A stretch of DNA of 20,245 nucleotides from Opitutales bacterium (GTDB lineage: Bacteria > Verrucomicrobiota > Verrucomicrobiia > Opitutales > T3Sed10-336): the NCBI GenBank assembly GCA_007132315.1, contig SLOW01000261.1, forward strand, positions 1 through 20,245, given 5' to 3'. Below are positions 14,925 to 20,245 of this stretch, piece after piece. The notes beneath the pieces are model-generated. The model was not told where the DNA came from and did not search any database. It saw only the letters and a list, made by a program, of their open reading frames with translations. How positions within the stretch are numbered: the first letter of the stretch is position 1; every line of letters begins with the position of its first letter. Both the position numbers and the translations under genes were made by a program.

Positions 14925-15997
14925 GTAAAAAGAAAGCAGAAAAGAAAACACCGGCCAAGAAAACAGCCGCACGGAAATCAGCCGCGGGCAAAACCGCGGC
15001 TGCGAAAAAAAAGACCACCCGGTCCGCGGCCAAGAAAACCGTCGCTTCCACCGCCAAGAAAAAAGCGAGCCGCAGCAATGCCGCCAAGAAAACGTCGGCG
15101 GGCACATCGACCGCCGCCCGGCGAAAAGCCCCCTCAAAAAAGGCCGCCTCGGCCAAGAAGAAGCAGCCCGCGGCGAAGAAGAAATCTCCCGCTGCCAAGA
15201 AGACCGCTGCGAGTCCAGGCACCGCGTCGAACAACGAAAAGTCATCCGGTTCCGCCAAGGCGGAGGGCAACCGGACCTCGCCCCGCGCTCCGGCCGCCAA
15301 GAGCCGTCCGGTCGCTTTCTCCCTGGAGGAGGCGCAAACCATCGCCAAAGCCCGTTCCAGTGCCGCCGACCAAAGCAAGACATCCCGCCCCGCACAGCCG
15401 GCACCGGAAGCCGCACCCAAGAAAAGCGCGCGGGCCGAGGATCCCAAGCCGCCCGCCCGCGTCCTGGGCGCCGCTTCCCTCTCGGATATTCTGGGCCGCA
15501 GTCCGGATGCGGCCGCCAATCCCATCGAGCGAAGAAAAGAAGACGTTCCGAAAAAATTCTCCCGCTACTACAATCTGTTGATGGAGCTTCGCGAACACGT
15601 CCTGTCGGAACTCGATCTGCACACCAAGGACACACTCAAGCGGTCCACCAAAGAAGACAGTGGCAACCTGTCGAATTACGGTCAGCACATGGCGGACGCC
15701 GGCACGGATTCATTCGACCGGGATTTCGCCTTGAGCCTCGTCTCCACCGAGCAGGAAGCGCTGGCCGAAATCGAAGCCGCGATCCATCGCATTCACAAGG
15801 GAACCTACGGCATCTGCGAGATCACCGGAAAACCGATCGCCAGGGAACGACTGCTGGCCGTTCCGTTCGCCCGGTATTCGGTGGAAGGCCAAGTCGAGTA
15901 CGAAAAGAATCAGAAGCGCCCCAATCAGCGCGGAGGCGCTTACCTCGACTCCGGCGGCGATTCCAACGAGTTCATGTCCGACGATCCCGACGAGTGA
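14921..15997 (+). CDS. DksA/TraR-like protein with histone-H1-like tail
   Basis: A 358-residue protein in two parts. Residues 1 to about 190 are low-complexity and Lys/Ala/Ser/Pro-rich, with many KKxA and AAKK repeats like histone H1 or HU-type tails, and should bind nucleic acid non-specifically. The C-terminal part (about 215-340) matches the DksA/TraR family: an N-terminal helix pair (FSRYYNLLMELREHVLSEL), ADAGTDSFDRDFALSLVSTEQEAL and GTYGICEITGKPIARERL. The CxxC-x17-CxxC zinc motif is degenerate: C299-E-I-T302 and S320-V-E-G323, so only one ligand remains. DksA relatives act on RNA polymerase. The ATG at 14921 (AAAGG seven bases upstream) overlaps the ileS stop, so the upstream in-frame ATG at 14864 is not used. 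The tail suggests chromosome association. Confidence 0.9.
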   Translation: MSKKKAEKKTPAKKTAARKSAAGKTAAAKKKTTRSAAKKTVASTAKKKASRSNAAKKTSAGTSTAARRKAPSKKAASAKKKQPAAKKKSPAAKKTAASPGTASNNEKSSGSAKAEGNRTSPRAPAAKSRPVAFSLEEAQTIAKARSSAADQSKTSRPAQPAPEAAPKKSARAEDPKPPARVLGAASLSDILGRSPDAAANPIERRKEDVPKKFSRYYNLLMELREHVLSELDLHTKDTLKRSTKEDSGNLSNYGQHMADAGTDSFDRDFALSLVSTEQEALAEIEAAIHRIHKGTYGICEITGKPIARERLLAVPFARYSVEGQVEYEKNQKRPNQRGGAYLDSGGDSNEFMSDDPDE

Positions 15998-16218
15998 GTG
16001 GAAAAACGACGAACCCGTATCTCTCCGATGTTTCAGGGTACCGGCGATCCGGCCCGGCCGCACGCCTCGCGCGTTGTACGAATGGAACCGTCTCCGGTGC
16101 TCTGCAGGATGGGGCGGAGAGAGTCGGGCCGAACGGACCTACCGCCGGAAACCCAGGATTGGTATAACCTCCTGCCGTGACCTTCCGCCGAAACCTCTTT
16201 CCATCCCGCGCCGGCTGG

Positions 16219-16713
16219 ATGATCAACCGAATGGGATACTACAAGCGCCTGTTCCTGCTCGCGCTCGCCATCTTTGTTCTGGATCAGGCATCCAAGCTGT
16301 GGATTTATTTCACGGTTGAGTTCGAAGTCGAACGCATCACCGTTATCCCGGGATTCTTCCACATCGTCCATTGGGGAAACACGGGAGCGGCGTGGGGCAT
16401 TCTGCAAGGCATGAGCATGTGGCTGGCTCTGCTGGCGGTGATCGCGCTTGTCGTCATTTACAGGCTCCGCCACCAGCTCGGCCTGCGCACCACGCCGGGC
16501 CAGATCGGCTTCGGCTTCCTCTGCGGCGGTATTGTCGGCAATCTGGCCGATCGCGTGATCCACGGCTACGTCATCGACTTTCTGGATTTTCGCATCGGCA
16601 CGTACGCCTGGCCGGCGTTCAACGTCGCCGACAGCGCCATCTGCATCGGCGTCGCGCTCTACCTCTATTATTCGTTCTTCCGGCCGGAAAAACTGGAGCA
16701 CCCCGGCGCTTGA
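16219..16713 (+). CDS. lspA: Lipoprotein signal peptidase (signal peptidase II)
   Basis: A 164-residue inner-membrane aspartic protease that removes the signal peptide of lipidated prolipoproteins. Four hydrophobic segments are visible. Conserved boxes are DQASKLWI (residues 22-29), WGNTGAAWGIL, GGIVGNLADRVIHGYVIDFLDF and FNVADSAICIGV. D120 (VIDF) and D138 (NVADS) match the catalytic pair, and D111 (NLADR) is the other conserved aspartate. Start choice is uncertain: ATG at 16219, ATG at 16231 (giving MGYYKRLF, nearest to typical LspA) or GTG at 16177; none has a clear ribosome binding site. A TATAAC at 16163-16168 might be a -10 box. It follows the DksA-like gene by about 220 bases on the same strand, in a translation/membrane housekeeping cluster. 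Confidence 0.95.
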   Translation: MINRMGYYKRLFLLALAIFVLDQASKLWIYFTVEFEVERITVIPGFFHIVHWGNTGAAWGILQGMSMWLALLAVIALVVIYRLRHQLGLRTTPGQIGFGFLCGGIVGNLADRVIHGYVIDFLDFRIGTYAWPAFNVADSAICIGVALYLYYSFFRPEKLEHPGA

Positions 16714-16752
16714 CGGGCGGCGCGGCCGCCATGTGCGGACGCGCGAAACGCT

Positions 16753-17574
16753 TCAAGCCTCCTTGCGTTCTCCTTCCGGCACTGCGTTGTAGAGGCGATC
16801 ATCGGGCACCATAGTGGCAATCTGGCGCTTGCGCAGATCCCGGACGTACCGGCCCACTTCCTCCAAGGCCTGATCCGTGTCGATCACGCGGCAGTAGCGG
16901 TCCTTCAGCGTTGCCACGGAAAAGGTGTGCAGTGCCGGCGTCACGGTGGTGCAACAGTCCTCGATCATGGTCACGTGAAATCCGAGATCACAAGCGACCC
17001 GTACCGTACTGGAGACGCATTCATTGGTGTACACGCCGGCCACGAACAAGGCGTTGATTCCCATGTTGCGCAACACGTAATAGAGGTTGGTGGTCGAAAA
17101 AACCCCGCTGGCGGTTTTATTGATCACGATTTCGTCACCCATCGGCGCGATTTCCGGGAGAAATTCCGCCTCTTTTGACCCAGGAGTCGCCAGCAACCCC
17201 AGGCGCTTGTGACCGGGACTGCGGTCGCGTCCGTCCTTGGTCAGCGATTGAATCCGGGTATGGATCACCTCCATACGATGCGATCGAAACGCATTCTGCA
17301 GCCGAGTGATATTCGGAACGACCCGCGTCTTCAGTTGCCCGAAATAATAGGCCGCGTCTTCGGGATGCACGCCGGACTTTTCGACATCGGCGAATACGCC
17401 GTGCCCTTCCGCCGCGTCCAGGTACTGCATGTCGATGACGAGAAGCGCCGTATCCTTGGCCTCGAGGCTTTTCAGAACCAGGGGATTACCGACGATGTTT
17501 TCGTGATAGGTTTCCTTGAGCGGATCGACGTGTTCCTCCTCCGGGGTCGGTGTTTCTGTTTTTCGTTCTGTCAT
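16753..17574 (-). CDS. Cysteine hydrolase, isochorismatase-like
   Basis: A 273-residue member of the isochorismatase-like cysteine hydrolases, which cleave amide or ester bonds in small molecules (nicotinamidase, ureidoacrylate and biuret hydrolases, isochorismatase). The catalytic triad is complete: D48 (ALLVIDMQ), K153 (VINKTASGVF) and C186 (VYTNECVSSTV). The cis-peptide region GVYTNECV and the following EDCCTTVTP are typical. The segment SSTVRVACDLGFHVTMIEDC resembles amidohydrolase members more than isochorismatase itself, but the substrate is not deducible. About 40 residues precede the domain, a longer lead than in minimal members. The start is ATG at 17574, with GGAAGGAG about ten bases upstream. 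It ends 40 bases from lspA, which converges on it, and has no obvious partner gene. Confidence 0.88.
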   Translation of the reverse strand: MTERKTETPTPEEEHVDPLKETYHENIVGNPLVLKSLEAKDTALLVIDMQYLDAAEGHGVFADVEKSGVHPEDAAYYFGQLKTRVVPNITRLQNAFRSHRMEVIHTRIQSLTKDGRDRSPGHKRLGLLATPGSKEAEFLPEIAPMGDEIVINKTASGVFSTTNLYYVLRNMGINALFVAGVYTNECVSSTVRVACDLGFHVTMIEDCCTTVTPALHTFSVATLKDRYCRVIDTDQALEEVGRYVRDLRKRQIATMVPDDRLYNAVPEGERKEA

Positions 17575-17620
17575 GGCCGCACGTTACTCCTTCCACAACG
17601 GGAAACGCAAGCGCACCCAG

Positions 17621-17654
17621 AAAAAGCGCCCGCCATATTCCCATGCCGGGCGCT
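17621..17654 (-). terminator. Intrinsic terminator of the outer-membrane protein gene
   Basis: Perfect 8-base arms, agcgcccg (17625-17632) and cgggcgct (17647-17654), with a 14-base loop. On the minus strand the stem runs directly into TTTTT (complement of 17621-17625). It stands 55 bases after the stop of the gene at 17709, so it should separate that gene from the downstream cysteine hydrolase. Confidence 0.7.
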
Positions 17655-17708
17655 CCAAAAATGAGTTCGATATCGTCTTGGCTCGCTGACCGAAACCCCG
17701 AACCGCGA

Positions 17709-18416
17709 TCAATACGCGACGCTGACCGCCGATCCCCACCAGAGCTGCTGGTCGGGATCGGGGGCTTCGGTGTTTCCGGCGAAGCGGACACCGGCCGAAA
17801 ACGCCACCGATTCGTTGAGCACGTAAACGATGTCCGCGCTCAGGCCATAATAAAACGCTTCATCGGCGTCGGAGTCGTCGAAGTGCTGAAAGCCAATGTA
17901 GGCTCCCAAATCGAGCTCGTACCCGTCAAAACCGACTTCGGCCAAGTCGTAAGCGTACCCGACCGACGCTTCGAGCGTGAGAATGTCGTCCTCCAACTCA
18001 TAAAAGGCGTACACGGCCGGATCGAAAGGCAGGTCGAAGGCCGCTCCGATATACGGCTCCCGCTCGCTGCCGCCTTCCGGAAACCAGTAGTAGGTGTAGC
18101 CCACATCCAGTTCGACCATCTCGTGAACGGCGAATACGTAACCACCGTAGAAATCGACTTCGTTGTCGCCGGCGTTCATGCCCCGCGATAACGGCATGGA
18201 CATCCAGGTGCCGATATAGGCGTCCTTGATGCCGATTTCCATGCCCGGTTGCATGCTGGGCCCGCCCAGTTTCTCGCCTCGGAAGGAATACTCGGACTCA
18301 AAGGCGAATTCCGTCTCCACGGTAATATCCTCCGGAGTCAATTGGCCGTGGGCCACCGTGGTTCCAGCGAACGCGGTCAACGCCGCCATCGATTTCAATA
18401 ATGTTCTCTTTATCAT
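17709..18416 (-). CDS. Putative outer-membrane beta-barrel protein (TorF/porin-like)
   Basis: A 235-residue exported protein. Residues 1-24 form a signal peptide (MIKRTLLKSMAALTAFAG, then TTVAHG before Q). The mature part alternates polar and aromatic residues in short strands, such as TVETEFAFESEYSFRGEKLG, EVDFYGGYVFAV, MVELDVGYTYYWFP and FYYGLSADIVYVL. The opening 'ySFRG' motif and the length fit the TorF-like putative porin family. The end WWGSAVSVAY finishes in an aromatic residue, as barrel proteins usually do. It probably sits in the outer membrane and forms a small channel or structural barrel. The ATG at 18416 has only a weak ribosome binding site. Upstream is a near-consensus sigma-54 promoter, so expression is probably conditional and activator-dependent; downstream is an intrinsic terminator, making it a single-gene unit. 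Confidence 0.77.
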   Translation of the reverse strand: MIKRTLLKSMAALTAFAGTTVAHGQLTPEDITVETEFAFESEYSFRGEKLGGPSMQPGMEIGIKDAYIGTWMSMPLSRGMNAGDNEVDFYGGYVFAVHEMVELDVGYTYYWFPEGGSEREPYIGAAFDLPFDPAVYAFYELEDDILTLEASVGYAYDLAEVGFDGYELDLGAYIGFQHFDDSDADEAFYYGLSADIVYVLNESVAFSAGVRFAGNTEAPDPDQQLWWGSAVSVAY

Positions 18417-18459
18417 CGTGCTCTGTTTTTATTAGTGGTTTTTGACGTTCCCGTTCGCC

Positions 18460-18476
18460 GGGAAACCCGGGTTCCC
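18460..18476. promoter_or_regulatory. Near-perfect palindrome at the predicted transcription start
   Basis: The sequence gggaaacccgggttccc is a palindrome apart from one extra A in the left arm. It spans the start site predicted from the sigma-54 promoter (about 18469). It could be an operator or form a 5' hairpin in the mRNA. Confidence 0.35.
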
Positions 18477-18479
18477 TCT

Positions 18480-18496
18480 AGCTACAAACGTGCCAA
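18480..18496 (-). promoter_or_regulatory. Sigma-54 promoter of the outer-membrane protein gene
   Basis: On the minus strand the element reads TTGGCACG-TTTG-TAGCT. The -24 box matches YTGGCACG in all eight positions, the spacer is exactly four bases, and the -12 box matches TTGCW in four of five, keeping the essential GC. GG and GC are 12 bases apart as required. The predicted start near 18469 leaves a 53-base leader before the ATG at 18416. Confidence 0.7.
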
Positions 18497-18685
18497 CCGG
18501 GTCAGATCTTGAGAATTTGGCGCCTAATCACGCGTTTTGTTGCAAATTGAACACATACACCGTGGTGGATCTGATCACCTTTCAACTTGCCGCAACCAAA
18601 ATATTCGTCTTCAATATCCTTTTCATGACTTCGATCAAAAAACGGGGCCGCCCGTCAGGAGGCAAAAGCGCGAGCCCGATCGCGA

Positions 18686-19471
18686 TCAAATCGCTTCGAC
18701 CCGGAGGTTTCCTTCACGATCCAATAAACCGTAACAGGTCTGGTTTCCATCCAGACACCATGAGCGGCCCGTTGTCCGCGCGCGCTCCCGGGGCTGCCCG
18801 CGGACGCCGACCGTGTGCCCAAGAATCTGTGGCGGCCCGTCCTCCAGATCGGTGAACTCGCGGTCGAAGTCGAGCCACGTCAGGCCGCCTACCGGCGCGC
18901 AACCTCCCCGAACGGCTCCCGCGTCCAGAATCGGCCATCTGACCCTCGCGACGTCGTCGAGCGCGCGAACACAATCCTCATCCAATTTGGCCAGGGCCTC
19001 GCGGAGCGGTACCCCGGATGCCCAAAACGGTTCCGCCACCCCGGCATGGGAGATCAGATAACCGTTCACATGCTGAAACAACCGGCAGCCCCGCCAAAAA
19101 CCCTCATCCAACCGATCGCCGATCACCATCGCGCTCCGACGCGAATGCCCGGAGCAGCGGTAGCGCACGGAACGCAACGCACCGCCCGCGCGCCACGAAC
19201 GACAAGCCTCCAGATAGGGAATATCGTGATTTCCCAGCAACACCGTCAGCCGGCCACCCATATCTTCGTCCAACCCGACCAGAAAATCACACACCTCGTC
19301 CGCCGAAGCGGTCACCTCGCCCCTGTGTCCGTCGAAATAATCCCCGCCCAGCAACAGGTGTGTGAAGCGCCCCGCCTCTTTCTCGAGGATGCGTCGCACC
19401 CAATCGAGATTCTGGTGAAAATCGAACACCAGCAAACAGCGGTCCGTCTCGATGGAAATCTCAGCGTTCAT
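18686..19471 (-). CDS. Calcineurin-like metallophosphoesterase
   Basis: A 261-residue two-metal phosphoesterase. All signature motifs are visible in order: D17-F-H19 (LLVFDFHQN), G43-D44 (LLLGGDYFDGH), G80-N81-H82-D83 (VLLGNHDIPY), H141 (LISHAG) and G217-H218-T219 (ILGHTVG). This order and spacing match small Ser/Thr-phosphatase or diadenosine-tetraphosphatase-type members, but the true substrate (protein, nucleotide or other phosphoester) cannot be read from it. No signal peptide or membrane segment is present, so it is probably cytoplasmic. The ATG at 19471 is preceded by an excellent GGGAGGTG six bases upstream, one of the strongest ribosome binding sites in the window. A doubtful 54-residue ORF overlaps its start. 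Confidence 0.92.
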   Translation of the reverse strand: MNAEISIETDRCLLVFDFHQNLDWVRRILEKEAGRFTHLLLGGDYFDGHRGEVTASADEVCDFLVGLDEDMGGRLTVLLGNHDIPYLEACRSWRAGGALRSVRYRCSGHSRRSAMVIGDRLDEGFWRGCRLFQHVNGYLISHAGVAEPFWASGVPLREALAKLDEDCVRALDDVARVRWPILDAGAVRGGCAPVGGLTWLDFDREFTDLEDGPPQILGHTVGVRGQPRERARTTGRSWCLDGNQTCYGLLDREGNLRVEAI

Positions 19472-19625
19472 GTTTCACCTCCCGACCTATCACCGAACAC
19501 CTCAAAATACAAGGAGATGCCGAACGCAACGAAAACCTCGCCCAGGTCAGGATCAAGCCCGCCGGCAGGAGAGCGGCGCCGTTGACGGCGACCAGAACAA
19601 CCGCAGCGGCAATACTCCTTGTCAT
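19461..19625 (-). CDS. Doubtful small membrane-protein ORF (54 residues)
   Basis: ATG at 19625 preceded by GAGG seven bases upstream; the product begins MTRSIAAAVVLVAVNGAA and continues LLPAGLILTW, a good membrane helix. After that the frame turns into unlikely basic/Cys-containing sequence. In another frame of the same strand a hydrophobic run EVFVAFGISLYFEVFG appears just downstream, as if a two-helix protein had suffered a frameshift. The ORF ends 11 bases inside the phosphoesterase gene, which would couple them. No family is recognised, and it may be spurious. Confidence 0.3.
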   Translation of the reverse strand: MTRSIAAAVVLVAVNGAALLPAGLILTWARFSLRSASPCILRCSVIGREVKHER

Positions 19626-19798
19626 AACCATTCCTCGATCGGATCCGACAACCCGCGCGCTTTACAAGCGCCAGGACCCCAAAGATGCTATTCCAACTCG
19701 ACCTGCCCCCATCGGCCGTCAGTCCACGCACAAATGCCACGGTTCGGACGAGATCGGGATTGACTTATGAGCCGTCTTCGGAAACCTGTTGCTGATTA

Positions 19799-20245
19799 AT
19801 GTCCGCTCGACTCTTTAAAGAACATTCGGTCCGGCCGATTATTTCGCTTGATGGGTCCTGGATGCTCGAGGTTCCGGTTGAAGGCACCGTGCTCCCGCCG
19901 GAGAGGGCGTCCGACATCGAGGTCAAACGGTACGGGATCCATTTTCCCGGCGTCTGGGAGGCGATTCCCGAGCTGGTGTGTTATCGGGGCCAGGCCTTGG
20001 CTCGAAAACGCGTCACCACGGCGAGCGCAACGCCGGCCCGGCTGGTTTTCCGGGGAGTCAGCCACACGGTCCGGGTTTTTCTGGACGGACGGGAAATCGG
20101 CGGCCACCACAACGCCTTCACGCCGTTTGCGCTCGAGATCGCCCACCTCGAGACCGGCGAGCACGAAATCGTCCTACACCTCAGCAACGAGCACGGGGAA
20201 ATCTCAGCCCTCCACGTTCCCAACGACTATTACAATTACGGCGGC
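19799..20245 (+). CDS. Glycoside hydrolase family 2 protein, N-terminal part (cut by window edge)
   Basis: 149 codons of a larger gene are visible. The product begins MSARLFKEHSVRPIISLDGSW, and RPIISLDGSWMLEVP is the typical opening of GH2 enzymes (beta-galactosidase, beta-glucuronidase, beta-mannosidase). Further on, FPGVWEAIPELVCYRGQA, LVFRGVSHTVRVFLDG with REIGGHHNAFTPFAL, and HEIVLHLSNEHGE follow the jelly-roll sugar-binding domain, and the visible end, YYNYGG, matches the YNYGGIxRxV block. The catalytic TIM barrel lies beyond the edge, so the specificity is open. No signal peptide is seen. A stop codon immediately upstream in frame (19793-19795) fixes the start at 19799, although the ribosome binding site is weak. 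Together with the heparinase-like lyase it suggests use of complex glycans. Confidence 0.87.
   Translation, partial: MSARLFKEHSVRPIISLDGSWMLEVPVEGTVLPPERASDIEVKRYGIHFPGVWEAIPELVCYRGQALARKRVTTASATPARLVFRGVSHTVRVFLDGREIGGHHNAFTPFALEIAHLETGEHEIVLHLSNEHGEISALHVPNDYYNYGG

Noticed and set aside
18442..18855. Plus-strand frame containing an AT-hook-like KKRGRPSGGK
   Set aside because: No start context, overlaps the end of the phosphoesterase gene, and the remaining sequence is not protein-like; the motif is too short to carry the call.

Overview
The window is a GC-rich (roughly 60 %) piece of bacterial chromosome from a Gram-negative-type cell. It encodes a proton-translocating transhydrogenase, a lipoprotein with a lipobox, a signal peptide followed by a probable outer-membrane barrel, and LspA. 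No 16S rRNA or other decisive marker is present. The combination of a lysine/alanine-rich DksA-type protein between ileS and lspA, a glycoside hydrolase family 2 gene, a heparinase II/III-like lyase and many short palindromic repeats suggests the PVC superphylum (Kiritimatiellota or Verrucomicrobiota-like). That placement is inference.

Layout. Positions 1-2182 (minus) hold a three-gene NAD(P) transhydrogenase operon, pntAA-pntAB-pntB, with pntB cut by the window edge. Positions 2186-3590 are a small accessory island: a remnant of an ISL3-like transposase, a vapBC toxin-antitoxin pair with a perfect inverted repeat just upstream of vapB, and about 430 bases with no recognisable gene. Positions 3591-9354 (minus) read rpsU, a TIM-barrel sugar isomerase/epimerase-like protein, mutL, a heparinase II/III-like polysaccharide lyase and an HNH nuclease, all in one direction and possibly partly co-transcribed. 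Positions 9355-9880 are a repeat-rich gap with several palindromes; one repeat supplies the stop codon of the next gene. Positions 9861-11383 (minus) encode a secreted fasciclin-domain protein and a small lipoprotein. Positions 11619-16713 (plus) hold a DUF5362-like membrane protein, then ileS, a histone-tailed DksA/TraR-like protein (ATGA overlap with ileS) and lspA. Positions 16753-19625 (minus) hold a cysteine hydrolase, a probable outer-membrane barrel protein, a calcineurin-like phosphoesterase and a doubtful 54-residue ORF. A GH2 glycosidase begins at 19799 and runs off the end.

Points that stand out: (1) a near-consensus sigma-54 promoter in front of the outer-membrane protein gene, and a weaker one with a perfect -24 box in front of the fasciclin gene; (2) a MutL whose C-terminal endonuclease metal-binding motifs are replaced; (3) a DksA-family protein with a histone-H1-like tail and only one of four zinc-ligand cysteines left; (4) a repeat element bounded by 11-base direct repeats and built as a large imperfect palindrome; (5) interleaved inverted repeats with pseudoknot topology in the divergent gap at 11384-11618. 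I did not find a CRISPR array, tRNA or rRNA gene, intact mobile element or obvious new defence system.
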